Assembly: GCA_021272165.1 (NCBI GenBank)
Contig: JAJSLK010000063.1
Coordinates: 26,528-90,527, forward strand
Length of the DNA stretch: 64,000 nucleotides
Direction: 5' to 3'
DNA from: Methylacidiphilales bacterium
GTDB lineage: Bacteria > Verrucomicrobiota > Verrucomicrobiia > Methylacidiphilales > UBA1321
Shown here piece by piece: positions 10,352 through 20,400 of the stretch; position 1 is the stretch's first letter, and every line of letters starts with the position of its first letter. The notes beneath the pieces were generated by a model. The model searched no databases. It saw only the letters and a list, made by a program, of their open reading frames with translations, and was not told the DNA's origin. The translations under genes were made by a program, and so were the position numbers.

Positions 10352-11632
10352 TTAGCGCTGGAGCCTTCCGCCGCCGCCGCCACCGGCGTTGCTGGAGGAA
10401 GCGGGGCGAGATGCAGGTGCGGATTGGTTGCCAGCGGGACGCTGTTTGGTTCCTTCACGCGAGAAGTTGGGGGTTTGTGACGGAGCAGACCGGGTCGAGT
10501 GTTGGGCAGGCTTGGTCGTGGGCCTTTGCTGGCCTCCCTGTCCGGGGTTGGTCTGGGGTTTGGTCGGCAGGGTTGATGGTCTTTGCTGGGCCCCATTGCC
10601 CGGCAGTCTGTTGTTGCCGTTGGCAGGCAATTGGATCGGTTTATTGGCAGGGTTGCCACTCCCGCTGCCGGGCCGATTGCCGTTGTTCGATCCGTTGCCG
10701 ATGTTTCCGCCACCGGGCCGGTTGCCATTATTTGACCCATTACCGATATTCCCGCTGCCGGGTCGATTGCCATTATTCGATCCGTTGCCGCCGAAGGCCG
10801 GGAGTTGTTCCGGCTTCGGTTTGGTTTGTGGTTTCCAAACTGAACCTCCCCCACCGTTGCCAGGGCGGTTTCCATTGCCATTGCCGTTCCCAATATTGAT
10901 ATTCTTACTGTTGTCGATATTGATGTTGTTGTTGCCACCGTAATAGTTGCCACCGCCGTGATAGTGGTTGTTCCACCCGTAGTTGTGATAGTAGATATTA
11001 CGATTGTACCAATTCAATTCGTTGTGGATCCATATCCCCAGCGCCAGGCCGGCTCCAAATGTGATAACGGGTGCCACGACAGTGGCCGGTTGCTGGACAT
11101 AAACGACTTGGGGTGAGTATTGGGGGACGTAGATGATCTGTGGATCGGCGGGCATGATCTTGATGACTTCCTTTTCCACCACGATCACCTGCTGCGGAGT
11201 GTCCTTCAGGTTTCCAACGACCTGGGCCTTGGCCCGGAGCCGCTGTACCGAATTGTAGACATCGTCCGGTTGGGCGATAAACGCCTGGCCCAACTCTGTG
11301 GTCCAGTCGAGCTTTTCGTCCATCATCTGGAGCACCTCAGGATAGCGTGCCAGGGCCTTCACGCTTTCTTCCCAAGGCTGCGTGTCGATTTTATCCGGAT
11401 CCTTTTTCGCCGCCACATAACGGGAGGCTATGACCACATCACTCGGCACGGTGGAAGCGGGCAGAATCTGCGCCAGCAACGGATCGGGATAAAGTGCGAT
11501 GGGAGCCAGAAGCGTATCGAGTTGTTCGTCGGAGAGCTTGGATTCGACAGATTGCGCCAAAAGGGGTATTGGGCCGCTGACAATGCCGAGCAAAGTGATC
11601 CACGCAAGTGAAAATTGAAGGTATTTGAGCAT
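10352..11632 (-). CDS. DUF3300 domain-containing protein with Gly/Asn/Pro-rich C-terminal repeats
   Basis: LLAPIALYPDPLLAQILPASTVPSDVVIASRYVAAKKDPDKIDTQPWEESVKALARYPEVLQMMDEKLDWTTELGQAF is the DUF3300 signature. Confidence 0.9.
   Translation of the reverse strand: MLKYLQFSLAWITLLGIVSGPIPLLAQSVESKLSDEQLDTLLAPIALYPDPLLAQILPASTVPSDVVIASRYVAAKKDPDKIDTQPWEESVKALARYPEVLQMMDEKLDWTTELGQAFIAQPDDVYNSVQRLRAKAQVVGNLKDTPQQVIVVEKEVIKIMPADPQIIYVPQYSPQVVYVQQPATVVAPVITFGAGLALGIWIHNELNWYNRNIYYHNYGWNNHYHGGGNYYGGNNNINIDNSKNINIGNGNGNGNRPGNGGGGSVWKPQTKPKPEQLPAFGGNGSNNGNRPGSGNIGNGSNNGNRPGGGNIGNGSNNGNRPGSGSGNPANKPIQLPANGNNRLPGNGAQQRPSTLPTKPQTNPGQGGQQRPTTKPAQHSTRSAPSQTPNFSREGTKQRPAGNQSAPASRPASSSNAGGGGGGRLQR
10680..10792 (-). 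repeat. Tandem coding repeat of about 45 bp (GNIGNGSNNGNRPGS/G)
   Basis: NGSNNGNRPGSGNIG / NGSNNGNRPGGGNIG / NGSNNGNRPGSG within the DUF3300 ORF. Confidence 0.8.
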
Positions 11633-11799
11633 GATTATGTGGGGTTATGGTTAACCGATTGTCCGCCGGCCCAGAGGAATGCTCTTGCCGACGGGCTGCG
11701 GAAAAGTGGTCTTCCCTCGTATCGCATCTGGCTCATTTTTAGTCCGATCTCGAAGTCTGGCTATTGTACTAAAGTGCAATGGCCATGCGGCGCGGGTAA

Positions 11800-13527
11800 G
11801 TGAATGATGCCATCCGTTTGGTAAAGCATTTCACCATGTTCGCATCCCCGCAACTTAAGTTTCCTTTTCATTCATTCGCCAAGGCGGGAAAAGTTCAGTC
11901 GAAGATAGCTCTGATTGTTCTGTTTCTTGCATCGCTGACGGGATGCGCGCCCCTGGCTACTGTCAACTCTGTCGAGCCGCCGCAGCCCGTGGCTTTTGTG
12001 GTTAATCAGGATAACCCTAAACTCAAGGTGGCCCGGATGCAGGCGCTGTCGTCGGCGCAGTTGGTCAATTCCAATCCGCAGGAAGCGATGCGAGAGAGCA
12101 TCAACGCCGCCCGGTTAAGCCTCGATGAGATGGGCGAATTGTCGGGACGCCGCGCGGATGAGGCCATTGAGATATACAACTTCTCGGTCGGTCGGCTGAT
12201 CGATGCAGTTAATGCATCAAAGATGCAGCCATGGTTGAGTGTGGTTAAGCTCGATAGTCCCAGCGGCCCAATCTGGCTGAAGATGACGAGTGATTCTGAC
12301 GCGACCTGGAACCCGACCACCGATCAACTGGAAGCCACCGACCGTCTGATTATCGGAGGGCAGTACTTCCCGGAACGGGTCCATCTTCATGGCGTGGGAG
12401 CGCCGCTGGTCAGCAAAGGTCCCGGTCGAACGACACCCCCGTGGTCTCCAATGTTTAATTGCGTACCGGCAACCGGGCTGGTTATTTTTGAGGGCAACCA
12501 GGCTACCCTTCGGATTCTTAGCCCGTGCGTCACAACGCAGGCTTTCCTCGCCGGGAAAACACGCCCTGTTGCCGCCGACCTTTCCGCGCCACTCGCGGTT
12601 AATATTGTCGAGAACAAGCCTGAGTTCATCGGGATCAAGGCCCTCCTAAACGCGAGTAAATACCAAAGGGACGCCAAGCTGGTGATGAGAGAGCCCTATC
12701 ATCCGGGGCTTCAGCCGGTGATTCTGATTCATGGCTTAATGGATTCTCCCTTGAGCTGGGTGCCGGAAATCAACGCCTTCAACGCGAACCCGGAACTACG
12801 CAAGAGATATCAAATTTGGCATTTTCAATATTCCAGCGCACCTCCGTTCCCTATCTCAGCAGAAATCTTGCGGGAAAATCTTGCTGCGGTTTACAAACAA
12901 TTCCCCGACACGCCCAAAGCCATTCTTGTGGGACACAGCATGGGCGGGCTTCTTTGCCACATGTTGATGTGCGATTCCGGCACGCAATACTGCAAAGATA
13001 TTTTGGGCAAGACGGTGTCCGAGCTCAATTTGCCGCCTGATGCAAAGCTGATAAGGGGGGCCTTGGAGTTCAAGGCCTGCCCCTATATTGCCAAGGTGAT
13101 CTTTGAAGCTACGCCGCATCGTGGCGCGAACATGGCGGCTAATCCTCTCGGACGTCTCGGATCCATGTTGGTGCGTCTTCCCGTGTCGATGGTCTCCATG
13201 AGCTCCGACCTACTTTCCGATGCAAAGGAAAAAAACGGTGATGTGGTGCTGGACCATTTCCCGAACAGTATCGATACATTTCGACCTAAGGCCCTGGCCA
13301 TTGTTGCGATGAATAAGCTGACGCTCAATCCTCGAGTGCCATTCTATTCCATTATCGGCGATTGTGGTCGCGGAGATTCGCCGAACAGTTCAGACAAGGT
13401 TGTGGCTTACTGGAGCTCGCACCTGGATGGCGCGGTGTCCGAAAAAATTGTCCCTTATTGGCATTCCGACGTTTTGAAAGGCCCGGAAACCATCGCCGAA
13501 GTCCAACGCATCCTTTTGGAACCATAA
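11800..13527 (+). CDS. Alpha/beta hydrolase (lipase-like), probable lipoprotein
   Basis: Lipobox-like LTGCAP; PVILIHGLMDSPLSW; ILVGHSMGGLLCHML nucleophile elbow. Start may be 11836. Confidence 0.82.
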   Translation: MNDAIRLVKHFTMFASPQLKFPFHSFAKAGKVQSKIALIVLFLASLTGCAPLATVNSVEPPQPVAFVVNQDNPKLKVARMQALSSAQLVNSNPQEAMRESINAARLSLDEMGELSGRRADEAIEIYNFSVGRLIDAVNASKMQPWLSVVKLDSPSGPIWLKMTSDSDATWNPTTDQLEATDRLIIGGQYFPERVHLHGVGAPLVSKGPGRTTPPWSPMFNCVPATGLVIFEGNQATLRILSPCVTTQAFLAGKTRPVAADLSAPLAVNIVENKPEFIGIKALLNASKYQRDAKLVMREPYHPGLQPVILIHGLMDSPLSWVPEINAFNANPELRKRYQIWHFQYSSAPPFPISAEILRENLAAVYKQFPDTPKAILVGHSMGGLLCHMLMCDSGTQYCKDILGKTVSELNLPPDAKLIRGALEFKACPYIAKVIFEATPHRGANMAANPLGRLGSMLVRLPVSMVSMSSDLLSDAKEKNGDVVLDHFPNSIDTFRPKALAIVAMNKLTLNPRVPFYSIIGDCGRGDSPNSSDKVVAYWSSHLDGAVSEKIVPYWHSDVLKGPETIAEVQRILLEP

Positions 13528-13667
13528 GAGGCGAAGGTCGTGGAACCACTGAAGCAACTCCGCCACCCTCCAAATTTGCCTGCCGACCGTCTTAGGTCAT
13601 TTAAATTGACTTATGACGAAATTTTGCCCTGTTTTGAAACCACGCCTTGTGCTACGGCATCCCTGAA

Positions 13668-14432
13668 ATGAGTTCTATCGCAGCAAGTTTGATCGGTTTT
13701 GGCAGCATATCGGTTGGGATTCTCCTGGGCTTCTTTATTAACCGCCTCCTGCCCGACCACCATTTGAGCAGTGACTCGAAGGACGCCATCAAAATGGCGT
13801 GGGGCATCGTCGCGACCATGGCGGCGCTTGTGCTTAGCTTGCTGGTCGCTTCGGCCAAAAATACCTTCGATACGATAAACAACGAAACCACCGGGATCGG
13901 AGCGAAAATAATGGTGCTGGATCACGATCTTGCCCGGTATGGGCCCGAAACAAAGGCGACCCGCGAGGAGTTGCGCCAGGTGGTCGCCGCAAGGATGCAA
14001 AAAATCTGGCCGGGAGATGCCACCACCGGACCGGCATCGGCCGAACTTGAGCAGGGCAACGGCATGGAAGGCGTTGAGGACCAGATCAGCAAACTTGTAC
14101 CGCAAACGGATGACCAACGCGCGCTTCTGGCACAGGCAAAGCAGATTTGTGGCGATCTTCTCATGGCCCGGTGGCTGATCATTGAGCAATCGCACGCGGG
14201 CCTGCCGAATATTCTTTTGGTGGTGCTTGTCTTATGGCTGACGCTGCTCTTTTTCGGCATCGGCTTGCTTGCTCCCCGAAACAAGACGGTTCTTGTCGCG
14301 CTATTTCTATGTAATCTCTCTTTTTCAACGGCCATTTTCCTCATCGACGAGATGGACCGTCCCTTGGATGGTGTGATGAAGATTTCGAGCGCTCCGCTGT
14401 CCAAGGTGCTTGAGCATCTGAACCAGCCTTAG
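13668..14432 (+). CDS. DUF4239 (bestrophin-like) membrane protein
   Basis: GILLGFFINRLLPDHHLSSDSKDAIKMAWGIVATMAALVLSLLVASAKNTFDTINNE and C-terminal TM segments. Confidence 0.75.
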   Translation: MSSIAASLIGFGSISVGILLGFFINRLLPDHHLSSDSKDAIKMAWGIVATMAALVLSLLVASAKNTFDTINNETTGIGAKIMVLDHDLARYGPETKATREELRQVVAARMQKIWPGDATTGPASAELEQGNGMEGVEDQISKLVPQTDDQRALLAQAKQICGDLLMARWLIIEQSHAGLPNILLVVLVLWLTLLFFGIGLLAPRNKTVLVALFLCNLSFSTAIFLIDEMDRPLDGVMKISSAPLSKVLEHLNQP

Positions 14433-14717
14433 AACTTTTCAGCAGAGCTCATTTCTCCGTCTTGCGCCTTATGGGCACTGTTGGACTAAAGCACAATAGA
14501 CGACTGGCTAAACGGTGGGAAAACCCGCTCAATCAGGAATGGCTGCCTGCTCCCCGGAATAAAACCGTCCTCACGGAAATCTCCCGTTCATTTCTCCGAT
14601 AATCCAAGCTGGGCTGATCCCAAGTTGCTTGTTAGCCTCATTATTGGATGAGCTGGGTTACGATGCTTTGGTCAATGAACGCCGGGGCCTGTCTGGTTTT
14701 GGCTGGCGAGCATCTCG

Positions 14718-15353
14718 TTGTCTGGTTTAACACGCGTAAGGAATGGGCTCATCATGCAGGACAAGTCTCCAGACCTTGATGAGATTAAGGCTATTATTGC
14801 CGATATCCACAAGGATGACCAGCGGGCCGGCGCAGTCATCGACCGGATGCGTGCCCTATTACGACGTCAGACATCCGAAGTAAGAAAGCTCGACGTTGCC
14901 GAGATGATCGGCGATGTCGTGGCACTCGTGCGACCCGATGCCATGACTCGACACGTCAAGTTCACGGTCGAAATGCCGACGGATTTGCCTCCCGTGCTTG
15001 CTGACCGTGTGCAACTCCAGCAGGTGTTGCTCAATCTTGTTCTTAACGCCATGGACGCAATAGGTGATATCCGCGACAGGGAACGGATGGTCGCTGTGCG
15101 GGCGCGTGTCGATGACGCTGGAGGAGTCGAGATCGCGGTTGGCGACAATGGCCCCGGCATCGCCGCCGACAAGTTGGCCCACATTTTTGAACCTTTTTTT
15201 ACGACCAAGCTGAGTGGCTTGGGCATGGGTTTGGCGATCTCGCATTCGATCATCGCAGCGCATGGCGGACGCCTCTGGGCGGAAAATAACAATGGTGAAG
15301 GTGCAACGTTTCGCTTTACCCTCAAGACGTCCGAGGAGGCTGCCGCTTCATGA
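14718..15353 (+). CDS. Sensor histidine kinase C-terminal part (FixL-like), N-terminally truncated
   Basis: LQQVLLNLVLNAMDAI, VGDNGPGIAADKLAHIFEPFFTTKLSGLGMGLAISHSIIAAHGGRLWAENN; no sensor domain and no full DHp His motif upstream. Confidence 0.72.
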   Translation: MSGLTRVRNGLIMQDKSPDLDEIKAIIADIHKDDQRAGAVIDRMRALLRRQTSEVRKLDVAEMIGDVVALVRPDAMTRHVKFTVEMPTDLPPVLADRVQLQQVLLNLVLNAMDAIGDIRDRERMVAVRARVDDAGGVEIAVGDNGPGIAADKLAHIFEPFFTTKLSGLGMGLAISHSIIAAHGGRLWAENNNGEGATFRFTLKTSEEAAAS

Positions 15354-15994
15354 GTGCGTCCATTCCTGTGGTTCATCTCGTGGATGATGATTCGTCATTT
15401 CTTGCCGCCACCTCGCGCCTCCTGCGCACGTCGCGATTGCAGGTAAAGACATTTTCTTCGGCACAGGATTTTCTCGCTCAGATCACCCCCGAGGCCCCGG
15501 GATGCGCTGTAGTGGACTTGCAAATGCCTGGCATGAATGGCTTGGAATTGCAGGCGGCGCTCGCGCGTACGAACAAGAAAATGCCCATCGTCTTCCTCAC
15601 CGGCCACGGAAACATCGCCTCCACCGTCTCCGCAATGCGCGATGGTGCGGAAGACTTTTTGGAAAAGCTTGCGCCAAAGGAAAAATTGCTCGGCGCAGTG
15701 AGGCGCGCCCTGGCCCGTGACGCCATCGAACGCGAAACTCGCGCGAAGCAAAGCGAGTTGCGAGCGCGATTCGAGGACCTTACCGAACGTGAGTTGGAAG
15801 TACTGGAGCATGTAGTCCATGGCCAGCTTAACAAACAAATTGCCGACGATCTCGGCATTCATGAGCGCACCGTAAAGGCCCACCGCACCGCAATTACGAC
15901 AAAACTGGGCGTGCCTTCCGTCGCGGAACTCACACGATTGGCAATGAATTCGGGCATCTTTAACAAATCTTCACCCCTCCCCAAAGGGCAGTAG
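15350..15994 (+). CDS. FixJ/NarL-family response regulator
   Basis: VHLVDDDSSFLAATSRLL; VVDLQMPGMNGLELQ; LTERELEVLEHVVHGQLNKQIADDLGIHERTVKAHR. ATGA overlap with the kinase. Confidence 0.92.
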   Translation: MSASIPVVHLVDDDSSFLAATSRLLRTSRLQVKTFSSAQDFLAQITPEAPGCAVVDLQMPGMNGLELQAALARTNKKMPIVFLTGHGNIASTVSAMRDGAEDFLEKLAPKEKLLGAVRRALARDAIERETRAKQSELRARFEDLTERELEVLEHVVHGQLNKQIADDLGIHERTVKAHRTAITTKLGVPSVAELTRLAMNSGIFNKSSPLPKGQ

Positions 15995-16038
15995 TCGGCG
16001 CGCAACCTGTCCGATAAAGTGCGGTACTCGCCATCTCG

Positions 16039-16923
16039 ATGAGCCGACCACCTCAGATTTACGTCGCCGTTGTCGACGATGATGAAAGCCTTTGCCGTTC
16101 CCTCGGTCGCCTTCTCCGTATCGCCGGTATTCAACCTATTACCTATCTGTCGGCCGAAGCATTCCTCGAAGACGCTAAGCATCCGAAGTTCGATTGTCTG
16201 GTATTCGACCTCCAGCTCGGTGGCATGTCCGGCATGGATTTGTTTCAAAAGCTCTCCAAGACAAAAAGCAAAGTGCCTGTGATCCGCCCGAAGCGGCTCA
16301 AGTCTGTCGCCTTCACCAACAATCCTAATCTCCCGGTTCAGCCACTGGCCAATGATGCGAACGGCCTGACCGTTGAAGCCGCAGACGATTCCGCCGATCT
16401 GCTCATCACCACATTTATTGAACTCGGCATCCTCCAGAATTCCGACCGGGATGAATGGAAGGGTTATTTTGCGGAAGACTTCAAAACCGCCGCGTGGTGC
16501 CTGGCCAATTATGGGACGAGCGACGGCGCAAGGAAGGGCCGGGAAACCCGTCGCGGAAACATGGCTAAGAAGGACCCGGCCAATGTTGCCGCGAAAGTCG
16601 CGGCGAAAACGATGCGAGGATCACGTCCCATTCCTCCCCGTGGTTCAGCGATCACGAAACATCCCGCTTACAAAAAGGCGATCAATGAGGGCGCATCACA
16701 TGAGGTAGCCATTGCGGAAGCGCGTGGCGATATCGATCACGAGAAGCAGATGTCTCAGATGCAGACGAATGCGGACAAGGCGAAAGCGGCGCTGCCGCTC
16801 AAGCTCACGCCGAAGCCAATTAACCCCGCCGTGAAAGTCGCTGCCGCGACCGCTCGTTCCACGCCTCCTCCACTTCCAAAACTCGGTACGCCCGAACGGG
16901 CGGCGCTCCTGGCCCGGAAATAA
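16039..16923 (+). pseudogene. In-frame chimera: receiver domain fused to Mu-like phage protease/scaffold C-terminal domain
   Basis: IYVAVVDDDESLCRSLGRLL...LVFDLQLGGMSGMDLFQKLSKTKSKVPVI then RPKRLKSVAFTNNPNLPVQPLANDANGL...LGILQNSDRDEWKGYFAEDFKTAAWCLANYG. Confidence 0.6.
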
Positions 16924-16961
16924 TTTGTCAGTCAACCCACAACCAAAACGAAAAGGAACCC

Positions 16962-17675
16962 ATGAATAAAATCAAGTTAATGGTCCTCGGTCTGGCCTCA
17001 CTCCTCGTGGGCCTTTACCGTGGAGAAACCCCGCTGATCGCTAATGAGGCGACCAGCCGCAGTGCCGATCACTGGAAGCGCAAAACCGCAATGGCCATCG
17101 GCAAGCCCGCCCTGGCTGAGGCGAGTGACGAAGACCTGGAAAAGGCACACGACGCCCATATGACCGCGATGAATGCGGCATTGGCCAACGATGAAACGGA
17201 TGCTCCTCCTGGACCGGCTGAAGCCATGGCGGAAAACGAAAAGAAGGAGCTTGAGGCCAAGCTCGCCAATGCCGCGAGCGAAACGGAAAAGGCAAAGAAG
17301 CTCTTGGCCGATGAACGGAAGTCTCGCGCCGATCTCCTGATTGCCAATGCGTTGAGCGAAGGCCGCATTCTTCCCGCATCCAAGAATGAATGGACGGGCA
17401 AATTCGCCAACGATTTCTCCGCTGGGGAGACCGCCCTGGCGGCTGAAACCAAAAAGCTCAAGACCGATTCCAAGACCGGGAACCTCGGTCATCAGAGCAC
17501 GGCGGCAATGGCGAACGCCGCCGAACGCCGTGAACGCGTCGAGCAACTCGTCCAGGAAGCGCTTCCGATGTGCGGAAACGACCGCGACCGCGCCTTCCTC
17601 AAGGTCCAGAAAGACCCGAAGAACGCCGCTCTCTTTCAGGCGATGAAAGACCCTCTCGCCAAGAAGGACGCCTAA
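16962..17675 (+). CDS. Phage scaffold-like protein, paralogous to the C-terminal half of 16039..16923
   Basis: ADLLIANALSEGRILPASKNEWTGKFANDFSAGETALA parallels ADLLITTFIELGILQNSDRDEWKGYFAEDFKTAAWCLA. Confidence 0.5.
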   Translation: MNKIKLMVLGLASLLVGLYRGETPLIANEATSRSADHWKRKTAMAIGKPALAEASDEDLEKAHDAHMTAMNAALANDETDAPPGPAEAMAENEKKELEAKLANAASETEKAKKLLADERKSRADLLIANALSEGRILPASKNEWTGKFANDFSAGETALAAETKKLKTDSKTGNLGHQSTAAMANAAERRERVEQLVQEALPMCGNDRDRAFLKVQKDPKNAALFQAMKDPLAKKDA

Positions 17676-17702
17676 CCCCGAAACCATCAACCCAAAAAAA
17701 TC

Positions 17703-17906
17703 ATGGCTGAAAAAAACACCAAGGGCGAGGCATTGAGCTTCGCGGAACTCGTGAAACAAAAAATCGCGGAGAGCAACAACCAGCTCACGCGGGCGCAGGC
17801 CGAGCAGATCATCAAGGATCAGCTCGCCCACGACAAACATCTTGCGGAGGAAGCTGAAGCAGCTGCCGCCCCCGAGAAAGGCAAATCCAAAACCGACAAG
17901 GCCTAA
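17703..17906 (+). CDS. Small charged hypothetical protein
   Basis: 67-aa ORF closely following the phage-like gene, same strand. Confidence 0.4.
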   Translation: MAEKNTKGEALSFAELVKQKIAESNNQLTRAQAEQIIKDQLAHDKHLAEEAEAAAAPEKGKSKTDKA

Positions 17907-18016
17907 AGCCAAGTCACCAACCAAAGGACAACAACCATGACAGCACTCCTGTTACTAGCGATGGTCCTCGGTCTCGGCCTGGTGGCCTTGGCCTGGGGAA
18001 TTACGCGGGACCGCAG

Positions 18017-18583
18017 ATGCCGCAGCAAATCTATGTCGAAGGATTTGATACGACCCAGGGTGAATGGAACGTAGATCGGCAGGGCACAGAACTGGTCGAT
18101 TTCCAACAGAACCTCCAGACGATGCTAACAACCGGCGTCTCGTCGGACCTCACCAACAAGCTGGTGCCAGCTTCTGCAACCCCATCAGCGCAATCGCTTC
18201 CAGCCCAAAATGCCTGGGTAATCCGGGGCGAATTCGTGCGGGTGAACCAAGGCAGCCGCGCATTGCGGGCTCTCGTTGGCTTTGGTGCGGGCGGAACGAA
18301 GCTGGAAACCATCGTTCACGTCTATGATTTGCAGAATGGGTATACCGGCACGCCATTCATGAGCTTCACCACGACGGGCGGAAGTGGCGCGATGCCGGGA
18401 GGTCTCGCTTCTATAGGTCCCATTGGGGCGGTCATCAAGGGCGTTGCAGGTGCGGCAAAAGGCTTGACCCAGGATACCGCGCGCACCTCTCGCATGATTA
18501 CAGCGCAAATCTCGGAGCACATGTACCGCAGCGGCTGGATCGGCAAAGACAAGTACATTCCTCCGAAGACTCTCGGCGATTGA
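18017..18583 (+). pseudogene. DUF4410-like protein missing its N-terminal signal/lipobox
   Basis: QQIYVEGFDTTQGEWNVDRQG...NAWVIRGEFVRVNQGSRALRALVGFGAGGTKLETIVHVYDLQ is the DUF4410 pattern. Upstream frame comes from an unrelated small ORF (MTALLLLAMVLGLGLVALAWG). Confidence 0.6.
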
Positions 18584-18629
18584 CCCCGATTTTTTTGAGA
18601 CCGAAACCTAATCCACGCCGGAACAATCT

Positions 18630-19220
18630 ATGAAAACCTCACAACTCCTGAAAATCACTCGTGAAACTTTGATCGGTCTCGGCGCAGGCATTCTGCTGCT
18701 TGGAGCATCCGGCTTTCTTCAAGCGGAAACCGTTACGATGTATCTCCCGGAAGGGAACTATGCGACGCATATCGGTACGCGAACCATCTCGGATCCTTCG
18801 GGTGCGACCCATACCAAGAAGGAAGTTGCCGGCAAAGTAGTTGTCGCCATCTTTTCTGCTCCCAATATGAGCCAAGGCGGCCGGCAGGAAAAATGGTCCG
18901 ATCTCCTTGCCAACCAGCCTGCCACCAAATTATCTGATGATGTAGCGCTTTTCCTTGTCGAGGATATGTCCCAAGCGGGAATGTTCAAGGGCATGGCTCT
19001 TGACCAAATGAAAAAAGAGTTCACGCCAAAATCTCGTCCCTTCCTGATTCTAGACCAAGACGGAAGCGTCCTCAAACGGTTCGGAGTGCCGCGCGGAAGC
19101 ACTCAAATCCTAATCTACGATAAAAACGGGACCTTGCGAGACGTAGAAACCGATCTCGATAATCAGGACAAAACAATTTACCGACTCAAGAGCATCACCA
19201 AGAGACTCCTTGCAGAGTAG
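18630..19220 (+). CDS. DUF4174-like exported protein
   Basis: Signal-like N-terminus; SRPFLILDQDGSVLKRFGVPRGSTQILIYDKNGTLRDVETDL. Confidence 0.6.
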   Translation: MKTSQLLKITRETLIGLGAGILLLGASGFLQAETVTMYLPEGNYATHIGTRTISDPSGATHTKKEVAGKVVVAIFSAPNMSQGGRQEKWSDLLANQPATKLSDDVALFLVEDMSQAGMFKGMALDQMKKEFTPKSRPFLILDQDGSVLKRFGVPRGSTQILIYDKNGTLRDVETDLDNQDKTIYRLKSITKRLLAE

Positions 19221-19399
19221 CGGTCCCCGCAAATGCAGGGCCGAGCAACTGCTCATGAGGAGGTGACGTGCGCGGGAATAGAAACAAAAAGCAGATGGAT
19301 ACGGAGAGAACATGAACACTGAAAAGCCCCGCACCCAGATCGTAGTCATAGGTGCCGCTAACGGCTTCGTCGCCAGTTCGACTTGGCAGTAACACCCAA

Positions 19400-19512
19400 T
19401 GCAGTGCCTGCAAAAGATTCGGCGTACCCCGCGATATACCCAGATTCTCACTTACGACAAGAACGGCACGTTGCGCGATGTGGAAACCGATCTTGATGAC
19501 CAGGACCAGACC
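19400..19512 (+). pseudogene. Frameshifted partial paralog of the C-terminal end of 18630..19220
   Basis: KRFGVPRDI-(frameshift)-TQILTYDKNGTLRDVETDLDDQDQTV matches KRFGVPRGSTQILIYDKNGTLRDVETDLDNQDKTI. Confidence 0.75.
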
Positions 19513-19837
19513 GTTCCCGGGAAAGGCTGAAATGTCCTCCTACGCCTCTATGGTTCGCTTGAGCCTTGGTTTGACAAGACATGGAAGCCGGGGGAATTCG
19601 AATTGGCGCAATGATTCTTTTTGAAACGTGTGGGCTGCTTCACTGGAGGCGCCCCGCGACTTAACCAGCAAAAGAACGAAAACGAAACCTAACTTCCCCG
19701 CCGCCGTGCTCATAGGTGCGCTGGGATTCTGGAGAACAATAACCGGAACCGACGGCAGCATTGAATAGAACCGCGAAAATCCACCCCACTGCCGATTTCA
19801 TTTGCCGATCCCTATAGCAACCGACCCTCATCCCCCT

Positions 19838-20350
19838 ATGAGAAAACTATTCCACATCATCAAGAAAGAGTTTTTTGAACTGCTTCCCCCGACGATCTTT
19901 TTTTTCATCACACTGCATATCGTCGCGTTCGTTCATGTGTTAATGTTAAAGGGAACGGGGATTTCGCCGGTGTCTTCCATATCGATGGGAATCGCCGCCG
20001 TGATTTTGGGCAAGTCGGTGCTGATCGCTGATCTCTTGCCAATAATCAATCGTTTCCCGCATAAGCCGCTGATCTACAATGTCGTCTGGAAGACTGTGGG
20101 CTACCTGCTTTTGGCCACCTTCATTCACTACCTGGAACATCTGGTCGATTTCTGGCGACAGACCGGGGGCATTGTTGCAGCTAACAGTAAATTGCTGGCG
20201 GAATTGGTCTGGCCCCATTTCTGGGCTATTGAGATCGTTTTGTTCATGCTCATTGTCATGTACTGCACGATGCGCGAACTGGTGCGAATCATTGGAAGGG
20301 AAAAGGTGATGTGGCTATTCTTCGGCCCGATGCCACTTCCCGAATTCTGA
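19838..20350 (+). CDS. Hypothetical multi-pass membrane protein
   Basis: MRKLFHIIKKEFFELLPPTIFFFITLHIVAFVHVLML; several hydrophobic segments. Confidence 0.65.
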   Translation: MRKLFHIIKKEFFELLPPTIFFFITLHIVAFVHVLMLKGTGISPVSSISMGIAAVILGKSVLIADLLPIINRFPHKPLIYNVVWKTVGYLLLATFIHYLEHLVDFWRQTGGIVAANSKLLAELVWPHFWAIEIVLFMLIVMYCTMRELVRIIGREKVMWLFFGPMPLPEF

Positions 20351-20400
20351 ATAGCGACCAAAATCCATGGCTAATATCCCCCTTGAATTGAGAAAACACC

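Noticed and set aside
10680-10792. Possible CRISPR-like array
   Set aside because: The repeats are contiguous coding repeats without unique spacers; no CRISPR array was seen anywhere in the window.
10389-10943. Leu/Pro-rich plus-strand ORFs
   Set aside because: Antisense reading of the DUF3300 repeat region; low complexity only.
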